Assembly: GCF_047495875.1 (NCBI RefSeq)
Contig: NC_092463.1
Coordinates: forward strand, 25,347,224-25,411,223
Direction of reading: 5' to 3'
Length of the DNA: 64,000 nt
Source of the DNA: Pithys albifrons albifrons
Lineage: Eukaryota > Chordata > Aves > Passeriformes > Thamnophilidae
The notes under the pieces: generated by a model
Databases searched by the model: none
Seen by the model: the letters and a program-made list of their open reading frames with translations, nothing else
What the model was told of the DNA's origin: nothing
Made by a program: the position numbers and the translations under genes
Shown: positions 51,101-63,543 of the stretch, piece after piece
How positions within the stretch are numbered: position 1 is the stretch's first letter
Layout of the letters: each line of letters starts with the position of its first letter

Positions 51101-54100
51101 TATAAACACTGCATTAAAGTTTGCAAGTTACAATTTGTCATGTTAAAGAAAATTTTGTAATACCCCAAGAAACAGATTACTTGCAGACCTTTATATTTCT
51201 GAATAAAACCCAATTCTTTATGTTCATCTGGCACTGTTATGGGGAAGAAAGAAGGGCCAGACTAGTCATAAAAATATGCTTGCTTTTTACATATAAGCTC
51301 CGCCCATAAATAGCTTAGTAATTGACATTTTAATCCATGCCAGCTCATCCTATATTGTACTTTAAAGAGCTGTATGCAATTCTTTGACAATCAACAATTC
51401 TGACAATCAGCAGGTAAAATTACATTGGTTCAAATCAAACTTAAAAATTAAGCCAAAGATTTCTCAGTTACAATGCTCCCATCCTGGTTTTTTTTGCTGT
51501 CTTTTAGAATGATTGTCTACCTTCCCATATAGAGGATACAAATCCTACAACTATTTTCAAAACTGTGTTATTTATCAGGAAATATTTTGAAAAAATATTC
51601 AGGAAATCGTATTCCATAATGAAGCACTAACAGGACAAATCTGCTAAGAACTATATAGGCTATATATATATAAACAAATTATGTATAGAAAACTGGGTTA
51701 GGGAAGTATATGAATTACCTACTCAAACTGTAAAATATCATTCACATTTAGGTTTATAAACACAAGAGTTGGGAACTATTGAGTTCTTTTGGCTAAAACC
51801 CAATATTGGCCTTATTTCAGTTTAATTGGAAGAGGATCTTGAATTCATCTTCTCCATGAGATATCAGGAACCTGGATTTCTGTTTGTACCAAAGGTTAAT
51901 AAGAAATGTGTCTGCAAAAGTCAAACAGCATTAAATACCAAAAACTGATTATTATTCTGCAGGAGTTGTTCTGTCATTCATAATCTCTCCATGCTCCAGC
52001 CTTCCAGAGCTAATCTTTAATGGATGACATGCAGGAAAGAAAAATAACATCTAAAAAGGGACTCTAAAGTGAGCTTTAAGGAAATGGAAAATACTTCTCT
52101 TCTATGCTGGAAGCTATTGCCACCCAAAGTTTATTACAGGCAAGATTACTTATTTCCTCTTACTTTATGGGATATTAAATCAAATTAACTCTAAGGTAAT
52201 AGCCATTTGAATATTTGTTTTTACTTTTGCTATTAAAACTGTCGCACATGCATATTCAGTAATTATTTTTCAAGTTAATTTAGGAAAATTCAAATCACAT
52301 TCATGAACACTTCTATACCATATTGAAGAATTCCAAAATACCACAAATGCAAATTCACAACATTTTCATTAAAACAGACCTGAAAGAGGGACTTTATTAT
52401 AGGTAGATTGCCATAGTTTCCAAGAGACTGAAAGCTATATAACATATACCACCACATTAGAAGTACTGCCTTCCCCTTTTTCCACACTCTATTTCCTATC
52501 ATTACTCCAGTTTTTAGAGAGGATCTACAGAACGCTAATACAGTTCTCAAGCATTAAAGGTGATGTGCAACACCTAACAGGGCTGGACTCAATCCTCCTG
52601 AGCTGACATTGATTTAAAAAACATAATAAATTTTGGTAACATTATTATTAGAAACTGGGACAAAAACCCCCGAATTCCGCAGAATAGCCATTACTAAAGA
52701 AAGATTTAAGGACAAACATTTTTAATTGTATTTACCTTTAGATTTATTCTTAGTCTCAATATATACTGTGCTAGCAACAAAAGTAGTGCAAAAGCTGAGG
52801 TTCTGATGCCAACTGCATTATACCTTGCTCCAGTAATGGCAGGAGTTAAAGTGAGAAGCCTAGGGCTTTGATATTTTTTACAGTTTACAGAGGCTATCAC
52901 TATGCTCTGTAATTCTCCCTTACACTCAAGTAGTTTTTTCCTCTAAAAGTTGTTATATATCCCGTTTCATTCTTCTGTCAGGGAAAAATGAAGTGACTTA
53001 TTACGTCCATTCAAAGTGAGTTCTGCTCTCTCTTCTGGTTGTTTTGAAGACTTACTCCTTTGCAATGCCTCCATCTTTATCATCCAGTCTGCTCTCAGAA
53101 GATGTATGATTCATCCACCTTTCCCCTCCCACAGGGGGCACCCATTCCTTTTCTGTTCAACATACAGTTCTCCAGTTCCCAAATATCAAGATGTGTCTAT
53201 TCTTCATACCCAGTTCATATGCAATGTTCCCTTTTTGCTTTACATTATCCCGGTCTTCGTTCTTTTATGACGTGCTCTTCCCTTGATTTTCCTGATGTTG
53301 TTTCCATCTCTGTTCTTCATGATTGGGAGTGAAACTAATGGTACTTTCCAACATTGGCTTACAATGACACAAAATCCATCAGAAGAACAATGAAGAAACT
53401 GCAGGAATTTGAGGCAGCTATGGCCACCAGGAATATTAGTATCTAATGCTTAAAAGTCTGCAACCAAAACTACCAATTCCCTAATCTTCTTTAGCCATAA
53501 CTAGCTGACATAGAGATATGTTTTAATATCCATTTTACAGGCTAGCAGAACTTAAAAATTAACATCTTCTGAAAATAAGTTGTTTATTGCACACAATACT
53601 ATACTTTCTCTTCCATCATATATATCTTCTGCCTTAATTCCACTTCTTTCATGAAGCATTTCACAAATTTACACTTTTCACTTCTTCCTCTGAACAAAGT
53701 AAAAATCATGAAGTGACAATCCTTGGATTATTTGTTTCTGAAGACTATGGTAGCTTCATTTTAAAATGGCTTTTGTCTTCAACTTTTCTGGTCTTTCCAT
53801 GGGATTTATTTAGGTAAAACCCAACAATTAGGCGGTTACCTTTTAAAAGAGAACTGCAGTATTCCTCAAGGTAGATAACACTTTTATGGTGTACCTTTCT
53901 GATGTTCTTTACAATATAATTTTGTGGAGTCACTTACTTATCATAAAGTCAGTACTAAGTAATAATAAAAATGCAAACAATGCATATTTACAAGCTTCTC
54001 TCTACCATGTGTTATACGCTGCAGTAATTAAACATTAACTAGTAACACAAAATCACAGCAGCATGTGTTCTCCCTTCCTCAAAGAACTTAACACAAGGGG

Positions 54101-55972
54101 AAACTTTTTCCTTAAACACAGTCTCTGCTTTATTAGGTTCTACTTGTCCATTAGAACTCTGCCCAAGACTTTTATGAGAGAGACACACACAGACCTCCAC
54201 AAATTCGGTTTGGTTCACATCACTCCAAATTTCAAACCATTTATCCAAACTTGGTAACATTCTTAGAACTGTAAGACAGGAAGCAGAAAACCTGTGAAAT
54301 ATTAACGATGCTTCCTTTTGGCAAACAGCTTAAGTAGTAAGGAGCCTCTTGCCCTCTCTCTCAGCATTTAAAGGATTTTATACTTCCTGCACTCATAAAA
54401 GGAGAAAAAAGGCTATTTTTTAAAGGTCACCCTTATTACATATTGTAGCTCTCATTCCTACTTTTAAAACAGAATAAGTATGTTAAATTATTATATCCAT
54501 ATTCATACTATACTATTTTAAAGAGAAAGCTATACTTAGGACATAATAAGAAAGTTTAAACAGTAGTGTAGGAAAACAACAATTTACTAACTAGTATTTC
54601 AACTGTATTCATGAAAATGAAACCAAACATGTTTTTGACAAACCTTTCTTTCCAGGTTTTAATGAGCAGTGAACACCTCTATCAAAGAGAATCAAGGACA
54701 GAGGTAAAACACTGGGCAAATATCCAGGAACAAACACAAAACTTCAGATCCAACCCACGTAATTTGCATTTGGCTGTTGGATGTAACAATGATACAGAGT
54801 GCAGATTTTTATTTCTGAAAACAAAGCAAGCAGTCATGCAAAATTGAGTAAGAATAAAATTTTGCCTGTATTTAACTTTTTTCCTAAGATGATTAGATCT
54901 GCCTCTCCCTTTCTCCCCCTTCCCAAAAATCTAGGAACTGTTTCTTCTATCTATAATATTCACAGTATACCATATTCTCAGGAGTTTGATATTAAGTAGA
55001 AAGTCAGCCACCTGTTTTTCAGCTAGAGGTTTTATTATCTGCTCCATCTTCCTGAAGAAAGCTACTCCTCCCTTCAGTACCAATATTTTGGGTACAGGTA
55101 TTAGTACTGTTAATGCTCTATGAAATGTGTGAGATCTATGAGAAAAGTTTTACCAAGCTTACACTTTCTTTCTGAACAAATGATACAATGCATTCAAAAA
55201 AGCACTTGCATTCATTTTTTTAAAACATTTTTAGAAAAAACTTAAGAGAATTTTTCATCCATTGGGTACATTGTACACACTGTCTCTTTCCAATAATAAA
55301 AATACTCAGCTTCATTACATTAGCAATATCTGAAAGCATAGAATACAAACTGTCTCCATGCTTATATATCTACCCAAAGATCAATTAATAAAAAATAAAA
55401 GTATGCATTCACTTTCAACTATAAACTGAAAAACCTTTTGAGAATTCATATAAACTTCATTCACTGAAGACATACCATCATTCAACAAAAATTCATTATA
55501 ACTTCTCAAACCAGCAGATTTTTCAAGAACAGTGCAGGTCTCTAGTTGAGGTGAATGTATGACTATCTCCATACATGGGGAGGGAGTAGTATTGCTCTGA
55601 AGGAGCTAAAACAATAAGTGGTATTTGAACTGCTGTTTGAAAGGTAGAGGCACTGGTAATCATTATTTCCCCTTGTTTGTTCAGGACCTTCCAACAAAAT
55701 AAACAACCTTTTTGTGATTGGATTGACATGGTGTTAACAATGCATTTAATGCCCAAATCAGTATGAATACAGGTAAAGCTCCTACTAATACCAGTACCAG
55801 GATGTTAAAGCCACCTATTTTCTAAGCAACTCTAAACAGCCACACATTAAAAAAAAAGTCAGATCTTCCCTCCCTTAGCAAATAAAGCTAACATTCACTA
55901 GGCCACGTCATATAGCAACCACAGGTACTGTATGAGCCACACAGCCATCTGTTAAACACTTGCCTACAGTAC
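45186..55972 (-). other. MIPOL1: MIPOL1 intron, 10.8 kb
   Basis: An intron with donor gtactg and acceptor ttttacag. Its plus strand is pyrimidine-rich at about 45.5-46.3 kb and 53.0-53.3 kb. A very AT-rich block at 47.8-48.8 kb contains homeodomain- and POU-like motifs. No LINE, SINE, LTR or exon was recognised elsewhere in it. Confidence 0.9.
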
Positions 55973-56078
55973 CTGCAATCTTTTCTGCAATCTTAGCTTC
56001 TGTAGCTTGCTCTTGCAGTTCTAAGTCCAGTTTCATTGTCTTCAGCTCCTTGTCCTTTTCAGCCAGTTTATCTTGAAG
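55973..56078 (-). CDS. MIPOL1: MIPOL1 internal exon, coiled coil, 106 nt
   Basis: The acceptor is aattcag and the donor CAG|gtactg. It encodes 35 codons plus one base (G) that becomes Ala with the next exon. The peptide contains LQDKLAEKDKELKTMK and ELQEQATEAKIAEKIA. It aligns residue by residue with human MIPOL1 at about 130-164 (for example EAKIAEK is identical). High Lys/Glu content and leucines at heptad spacing fit a coiled coil. If the donor were ignored, the frame would read on about 17 codons into the intron before stopping, so intron retention would truncate the protein here. Confidence 0.96.
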
Positions 56079-57062
56079 CTGAATTGAACAAATGTACAGT
56101 AAGATTCTTATCTGTCTGAAACAGTCAACTAACAATTTTAACCAAAACAAAATTGCAAATAATAATTTCTTACACCCAACATACAAACACTAAGCATTAC
56201 AAGAGAAGTTCAATTTATTATATTTATTTGCTTAAAGAACAAATGTTAAAAATATCTTTATTAACATTTGCCGTATCTTGTTCTGTGAAACAAGTAGAAA
56301 TGTGCATGCCATTGTTTTTACTTGGGATTCTCTTCTTCAGGTATCATCAGCCTTCTTGCTAAGGAAGTTTAGAATTATATGGAATATAATGTGGGTGGTG
56401 TCTACATGAATAGCCTGTTTCCTACAAAGAATACTGAAATCACAGCCTGAAGAGACTGTGGTGTAAATGCATACTTTTTCATGTTCATCATCACATAGAA
56501 AACTGGTATTCTTTCACATATTGAGGTCTTTCTTTTAAACGGGTATTCACTATATCTATTCTTGGAGCGCTATCTGAACGTGCCATTGGAATAGTCAATG
56601 ACACTTCATGGAAACACTATAGACTATTACTTTGTTTAGGGGCATGCAACCACAGCTAAGGCTAGAAGCAATGCAGTGTTCAAACAGGATGGAATTTCTT
56701 TCCCCTCAACAAAGAGAAGTTATCAGGGCACATTTGTTATGTGAGCCACATGTACAGAAGCCTCAGAAGCATGAGCTCCAGATTCTATTCACGAAGTCCT
56801 GGCTTTGTCTTTGGTCCTCCTTGGTTTTCATCCAGGGTGCAAGAACATATGTTACTGATAAAGAAAATCAGAGGGTAGGTTGAAAAGGGTTTTTTTATTC
56901 CAGAGAAATGGTTGTTAAACAGATACTAAGAATCCAAAATGTCAGGAAGCTGGTGACTGGTACACTAAAATAAACAACAAAACTAAATAATGAACAGTTT
57001 AAAATGTGTATTTTGCAACACAACCATAAAAAACTAAATACTGTGATGTATCTCAAGTATAC
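56079..57062 (-). other. MIPOL1: MIPOL1 intron, 984 bp
   Basis: An intron with donor gtatac and acceptor aattcag. No repeat or exon was recognised. A short plus-strand open frame near 56.6-56.9 kb lacks any recognisable domain. Confidence 0.92.
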
Positions 57063-57198
57063 CTTTTTATTTTTGGCCCTCAGAGTGTCCAATTCTTTTA
57101 AAAGGAAAGCAGTTTCTGTTTTTCCACCTAAATCTGCAGCATCCTTCCATGAGGGTATAAATTCAGGGAGCAGTCTGTTAGCCTTTCTTTCTATAGTG
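57063..57198 (-). CDS. MIPOL1: MIPOL1 internal exon, start of conserved coiled coil, 136 nt
   Basis: The acceptor is aaatacag and the donor AAG|gtatac. One base completes the Ser codon begun in the upstream exon, followed by 45 codons ending in phase 0. The last 20 or so residues, including TAFLLKELDTLRAKNKK, match the human segment around residues 112-129 with few changes; this is where the coiled coil begins. The first half (ERKANRLLPEFIPSWKDAAD) has no clear counterpart in the human sequence as I recall it and may be bird-specific or rapidly evolving. No stop codon interrupts the frame. Confidence 0.92.
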
Positions 57199-58718
57199 CT
57201 GTATTTAGGAAGGGAAATAAAAAAGAGAAAGAAAAATAACCTCTAGATACTATTGCCCAGACATTACAAAACTCAAGGGTTTCTTGTGCATTTTCCATGT
57301 TTAAGAGATGCTTCCATGAACAAATCTGGATATAACTCATCATCTTAAACTGAAATGTTTTCTTTCCTCAAATGTTTTCTTCCTTTCTCCTTAGAAGAAA
57401 AAACGATAAATTACATTGATAGTACACAAGACCATAATCTCCAATGCAAATCAATGGATTCAACATTTCCTGGGTTTTTCTAAATCAAGATATTTTATCA
57501 TATATGGTAATTACAATCTATTTGGGGAAGGACAGATTGTGTGCAATTTATGTAGTATTTACCGTAAAGAGCTTTTTGCACATAGCTTTAGGATCCTACA
57601 TGTAACATACTTGCAGATGAGATGGTTTACCAAGCACAGTGCTGTGGGAGATTAATCTAAGTGTTCAAGACCAGTCTGATTGCCAGTGGGAGTGGCATTG
57701 GTGAAGGGTAGGAGCAACAATCTTTGTCTGACTCTGCTGGGCTGTACTTAAGCAGTCAGGATTATATTTGGCTTGTAGTGCAGGATGCATTGCCCTAACG
57801 GCATATCTCAGTCCTAATGCAAAAAAAAGGCAACAAGACAATTGAAGAAATACTATGGATTGGGTTTGGCCCAATAAAACACCACCATAATAAAGATAAA
57901 ACCAGGTGTAGAATCTGCTAGACAGGTGTGGAATTAGTGTATTTTTCAAAAGTATCTAATAGGGCTTTGCAGCCTTGCTACCATTTTCAAAAGCAACTCT
58001 GCCACTTTCAGTTAAGACTTGGTCTTCAGAATGCCTAAGTCACTCCAAAGTGGTAGCATTTTCCCTAGTCAGAGAATTATACCTTGTATATTATGACACA
58101 TATAAAATGAATGTATGTATTTCTTAAGACTTCAGTAGTGGGCAATTGCACAGTACAAAAATCAGTCACAAGAAATTACCAAAATTAATCATGGAATGAA
58201 ATGTTCCCAGTTTATATTACACTTTTCAACCATTTGGCTCTTCTCCAGATTCCTGTCAGAGACCATTACAAGGTATTACAGATCCTCATTTTCACTCCTC
58301 CAACTTCATCTGGACTTCACACTGCTTTATTCCTGCTTCCTACTCACTCATCACATTTAGGGTATGCAGAGCTTGTTGTGTAAAGCCACATATACTACTA
58401 GATTTCAGATATATTTTAATTCTGTTCAGGATGCATTTTCAAAATTTTCTGTAGAGGTAACAATCATTGAAATACTCACAGTATGTGACAAAAACCATTG
58501 CAATGATCATATTTTCTGTGAGTGCAAGAGAGAATACAATGGTGAAAAGCTGCATTCCATGAGGGAAGAAGTGCAGATATGGTGAGTTTCAGTAAAACGC
58601 TGACTTACTGATTCTTATGTGGGAAGCAAAGTTCCCTACTTTTATCCAAAAATCCGTATGCATGTTGTCTATAATTTGTACCTAGAAAACTACATATATG
58701 GATATTTCTTGGTTTTAC
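57199..58718 (-). other. MIPOL1: MIPOL1 intron, 1.5 kb
   Basis: An intron with donor gtaaaa and acceptor aaatacag. The sequence is AT-rich and unique-looking, and nothing further was recognised in it. Confidence 0.9.
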
Positions 58719-58902
58719 CTTGATTCTTCAGGACCTGAATGACAATCATTTAGGACTCCTCCTCTTTGATTCTTTACTGGCAAATCTGAAAGTTTTGGTA
58801 CTTCAGCTTCTGCCTGGATGAAAAATTCCAGGTTTTTTTGAGAATTCTGATAAAACTGTTCAACATAAAAGTCGTCTTTTTTCTGTTCCAAGATGTGTGT
58901 TT
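58719..58902 (-). CDS. MIPOL1: MIPOL1 internal exon, N-terminal-side, 184 nt
   Basis: The acceptor reads ...caattag before the exon and the donor is AAG|gtaaaa. The exon takes the last 2 nt of a split codon from the previous, unseen exon, encodes 60 whole codons and ends with 2 nt (AG) that pair with the first base of the next exon to give Ser. The peptide includes THILEQKKDDFYVEQFYQ and, later, LPVKNQRGG. It is hydrophilic and not an obvious coiled coil. I could not align it confidently with the human N-terminal region, which is known to be poorly conserved, so the assignment rests on splice sites, phase continuity and an open frame. Of the seven exons this is the least certain, because its identity depends on its neighbour. 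The codon split at its 5' end means at least one more coding exon lies upstream, beyond the recognised part of the window. Confidence 0.82.
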
Positions 58903-61139
58903 CTAATTGAAAAGAGAAGCAAACACATTTTTGTCATTTGGAAAATGAAGTAAAAACTTGAGATTTCTCATTCAAAATGGCTAGCTATATTCTTACTTGT
59001 AGCAGACAGGAAAAAGGAATTTACTTTCAGATTTACAGCTTCTTCTTCCCACTCAGGAATGAGACCTGTGTTACCCATAGCATGGATGTAGGAGTTACAA
59101 CCTATTTACTGGATTTTTCTCGTGGAAACATGAGAAATTCATCACAATTTTCTAATCCTTCTTCCTCTTAAATGACTGCTTAAAATAATGCTGACTGTAA
59201 AAAATTATTTACCTATCTTTTGTAAAAGTCAGTTCTACTACAGTGAGACATGATGAATTTCTGCTATAAAGAGAAATTTTCAGGTTATTAACTAGATTCA
59301 TAGTGAAGTCTCTTTCAAATCCATTTTGGCTACAAAAGGAGTATCAAGTTGCAATTAGCAACAATAAATTTAAACCCACACCACTCATTCCTGTAGAGTG
59401 TGAGGTACAGGCTCATATAACCAAAGAATTTGACCAATGCAAAACAGAAATTGTGCCAAAGGAAAAAATTATCTGATTAAAATGTTGAGAGTGATAGTCA
59501 GTTCTCTTAACCTTGGCTACTAGATATTTCTAGGACATATTTCTGATATCAAGGTATTTAAATGAAGGAAAAATCTACATACCACAAATGTTCTTTCATA
59601 AACTAAGAACAAGTAAGTTTTATTTATAGAATTATATTAAAAAATGAGAAAGAAGCAGCCTAAAAAAAGGAAAATGGAAAAAGGTGCATAGATTCTTCAT
59701 TCTTTCATTTAGATTAGTAGAGAACAAACACTGGACTTTTACTTATTTAATAAAGTTAGTGTTTCCAAACATTTTGGATAAATTATAGGGTACACATTCT
59801 CTGATCCATCTTATAAGATTCTCCTCAAAAATAATAAGAAACCTTTTATACAGTTGAAATCAAGTAGAAATAGCCCTAAAATACACATCAATCAGTATCA
59901 AGGTGTCATGCTGCATGTTACGACATTCAAAGTAAAAAATAGTGAAGACTGTCCCTAAAATCTGTTGCAATAGATTCCTCTTTCCTTAAAGAAGGAAGGA
60001 CACAGCCAATGGTTCAGGAAACAGCCCAAGAGCACTGAGAGTTGACTTCTGAATTGGCTGCAGTCAATTTAACAAGTTACACTAAAAAGCTATATGTTAC
60101 TACCATGAGGAAAAAGCTATGGTACCCACTGCTCATCTGTATTCTCCTAATTAATTTCAACACTAACTTACTTGAATTCACTCTCACTATTCCTGTAATC
60201 TATAACCACTGATTTTTGGACTAGAGAAGCAACAGTCAATAGAGTATCAGAATTGTTGTTTCTGAGCACTAATAAACATGTGGGGACCATAACTTGATAA
60301 AACATTTGCCAGTAAGTGTAACAGTACTTTCAGCACTGTGATTGGAATGTGTTCCTCATATAATTTCACAGCTAGTACAGACATTGAACACAGGCCACAG
60401 TCACCTGGATTCTTTGAACAAATGTACACTGTTTCCACCAGCTTGAAATCCTTCAGATTTTTTGATCAGAGGTTTCCTTTGAAGTGCTGCTACATCTCAA
60501 AACTGGATTTGACCTCTTGCTCCTCCTTACAGTAAGTAGCAAGGATCTCTAAAGAAATACACAAAGGAAAAATGACCAAATGTACTCTAAGAACCTGCCT
60601 CAACTTGGAAGTGACAACAAATAAGGGGAAAATTCAAAATCCTCTCCAGGTGGTACTATCCGAAAACTAACCTAGTCTGAATTTCCATACTTGCAAAGCT
60701 TTTTATAGGGAGGAGTACACTTGACTGTGTTTTCCATTTGATTTATATTATAAAGATCTTCCTATGCAATGTCATCCTGTTCACTTCTCCAATCTCAGAT
60801 GCATTATCTGTATATATAGTTGCAATTTATGCTGTTACACACTGAAGGGGAAGTGCAATGCTTCACTTGCCATAACAGCTTTTCCTCCTTTTCCTCTCTA
60901 GGGTGAACACTTATGCTATAAGCTGTATTTATGTGAAGTGTCTCAGCTGAAGTGTGTTGCATTCCATGAAAGAATTCAAGCACAATGTATCTGTTGCAAT
61001 AACCAGTGACTGCATAGCCATGAATCTTTGTTCCTGGTTTAGCACTACTGTGCACTTCTTTGGTCCAGACTATATAAAATTTGGAGAAGAAAAGCCTCAC
61101 TTTAGTGTGCTGAGATTTTTAGGTGACAGTTTAGGCTGC

Positions 61140-61440
61140 TTCTCTCCCCTTAGCAGGAGCATAATCAACCGAGTAAGGTTTTCTTCTTTTCACAGTTCTT
61201 GTTTTACTAATTTGGTGCCTTTAGTGCCAAGACTTAAAGTATTGTTCACAGGGTCACTGCAGTTGGCAGAGACCACTGGAGATCACCTTGTTGGCACCTC
61301 AATCATTTGTATCAAGAAGCTGTCATCAGTGGACTCCAGCAATTTTTCCAGATCACTTGTACCCTGCTATTGTACTTCAGTTCAGCAGATTAATTGCATC
61401 ATTGTAGGCCCCCATGAGAACCAGGACCTTCTTCTGGTTG
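61140..61440 (-). mobile_element. CR1 endonuclease-domain fragment, decayed
   Basis: On the minus strand the fragment reads VLVLMG followed, with frameshifts and stops, by LESTDDSFLIQMIEVPTR. This corresponds to the part of the CR1 ORF2 endonuclease domain that in intact copies carries a DFN motif and a DD..L.Q...PTR segment; here the DFN aspartate is lost. Further downstream ctgcagtgaccctgtgaac corresponds to the ...GCSDH... region near the end of the domain. Multiple stops show that it is dead. It directly abuts a CR1 3' tail in the opposite orientation (61441-61500). The left boundary is approximate. The plus-strand open frame of 163 codons across it is the antisense of this relic and not a gene. 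Confidence 0.75.
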
Positions 61441-61500
61441 TCTGAAGATGGTCCTTGTGGGTTCCTTTCAACATGACAAACTCTGTGATTCTGTGGTATT
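61441..61500 (+). mobile_element. CR1 3' tail, plus orientation
   Basis: The stretch gatggtccttgtgggttcct, then ttcaac and ctctgtgattctgtggt, matches the terminal part of CR1 (and of CR1-tailed SINEs) in sense orientation, ending in a degenerate repeat of the ATTCTATG type. It lies next to an inverted CR1 endonuclease fragment. Confidence 0.7.
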
Positions 61501-63543
61501 TTATATTAGCATCAGGAACCTTTCTGTAACATTGAATATGAGCTGCCAAGAAGAAGCAAAGCTCTAGATGACAGGTTGAGTCAACTGATAGAATTTTATT
61601 TTTGAAACCAGAACACATCTGGATGATGTAGTACACATCTGCATTAGAATCTGCACCTCAGGGTAAATTCTCAGGCTATGCTAGGATGTAGGTTTTTATG
61701 CTTTCAACTGTAAGTTAATGCAGCTAAAAAAAAAAAAAAGGTAAAAATTTAGAATAGGACTAGACCTCTGCTGGCATTTATTAATGCTAATATTGCTTCT
61801 TTAAGCAATGTACATTTGCAGCACACCTTTTCATCCAGATTGAATTCCCTCAAGCACATGAGTAAGTCTAAGTAGCATCACAGCAAGCCTGCAAGTGCCA
61901 TTCCCGGAAATGTTAGGTGAAAAAAAGATCTGTTTTTTCCCTACTGACTTTGTAAGAGAGAAAATGATGGCAGCATCTTCCACTCAGAACTGGAAATGCT
62001 CTGCTCAAGGGCATTATGGTGATAGGTTTGTACTCGTTTAATAAAGCTGTAAATTTTTTTTGGTTAAGATGCTAAATTTGTCAGTAGAATGCTTTGGGAA
62101 AGACATTTTGAACACTGTTAGATCAATCTTTATTTTTAAAACCACATTTTCACCATATAGCCCATTACCTCCATGGTACACTAAGCGGCAATTTTAATCA
62201 ATGCACTTCAGTGCTTTTCCTCATGCCTCCTGCAAACCGTATTGTGCACTAATTACCAATGCTGCAGACACACACTGGGGAGTAAGTAGCATTTGCAATA
62301 ATGAGGTTGCACAGGAAACATCAGAGAAAGGGTAAAACAGCCTTGCAAGCTTTGGCAAAAATTATGTAGATTTCATTAAGTGGTACCACCACCACTGATT
62401 CTAGTTCTTGATTATACTAAACAACTTATTTTCCATATAAAATAGCAAGTTCAGTAGCCCAGATTAGTATTTCACTTTAGGGAGAAGCTGAACAGCTGAT
62501 CTTCTGTATGTATTTATCTTGAATGAATAGCTTGTTCACATTGAGGGAAAGAAAAGCAAATGTTAGGAAGAAGGAATATAAAGACACTAGAATTAAATCT
62601 GGGAATTGGTTGTAAGGGACATAAGGGGAAGATAATGCTGTAATGGCTTGAAACAGTAAAGTCAGAACAAAATTCAGTGTTAAGCTGGGAGTGGTTAAAA
62701 AGTCACGTAAAAACCATTGAAACTATCACAGTGTAGGCATCTACTATTTCTCATAGCTTCTTCTTGGAAGTGGGAGATTGGTACCAAGATGAGGGAAAGC
62801 ACTGCATTAGAGAATCCTGCACCAACAGTGACAAGCGCACTAAAGGTGCAGATTCGGCTGGAAGACTAAGGAGGCAGCAGCTTCCCTTATTTTACCACTC
62901 AGCATACTCAGCAGTCCTGTTACCCAGCAGAAGCTGGGTGGGCACCTCTTTCTCCCCGCTTGTAGTCTTTCAGTGCCCCACTAGCCAAACTGCACTGATC
63001 AATCAGTTCAGAAGTTTGCAGGGGATCTCCATGGAACAAAAGTAAGGGAAAACAAATAAAACCCAATGGAACATGCACAGAGCAACTCAAAATACAGGAC
63101 TGGCTACAGATCTGCCTGCAGATGAGTTATGGGGACATTGGAAGCCCTAGGCGCACCAAATCAGCTTCAAGTGCAATAGTATTTACTGCTTGCTACCTAC
63201 AGCTTACTGGTATTTGTTTTAAGCTGGTCTGTGGCACAGACATAGTAAGTTCTCATCTGTCTGAAAAAGACTGCATGAGTGAACACCTAGAGGAATGGCA
63301 GTAAGAGACATTCTAGGAAAAAGAGAAAAAGCAACAAGGAAGAGAATGATCCATATACACCCTGGGAGCATGAGCAAAGCTTACTGCAAACAGTAGCTAT
63401 GACACTGCCACACTTTCAGATTAAAAATGTGAAAAAATTTAGAACAAACCATTGTACTATATTTGAGGAAGTACAACATCAATTACTTTAAAAAACCTCC
63501 AAAATTCAGCGATTGACAAACTATAATTTATTGTTTATCATAC

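Noticed and set aside
59212..59275. Possible further upstream MIPOL1 exon (tatag acceptor, tag|gtaaat donor, minus strand)
   Set aside because: In the frame required to supply the single base for the 184-nt exon there is an in-frame TGA, and no usable start codon follows it.
60954..61445. 163-codon plus-strand open frame, the longest in the window
   Set aside because: It runs antisense across a decayed CR1 endonuclease fragment; the meaningful reading is on the minus strand and is broken by stops.
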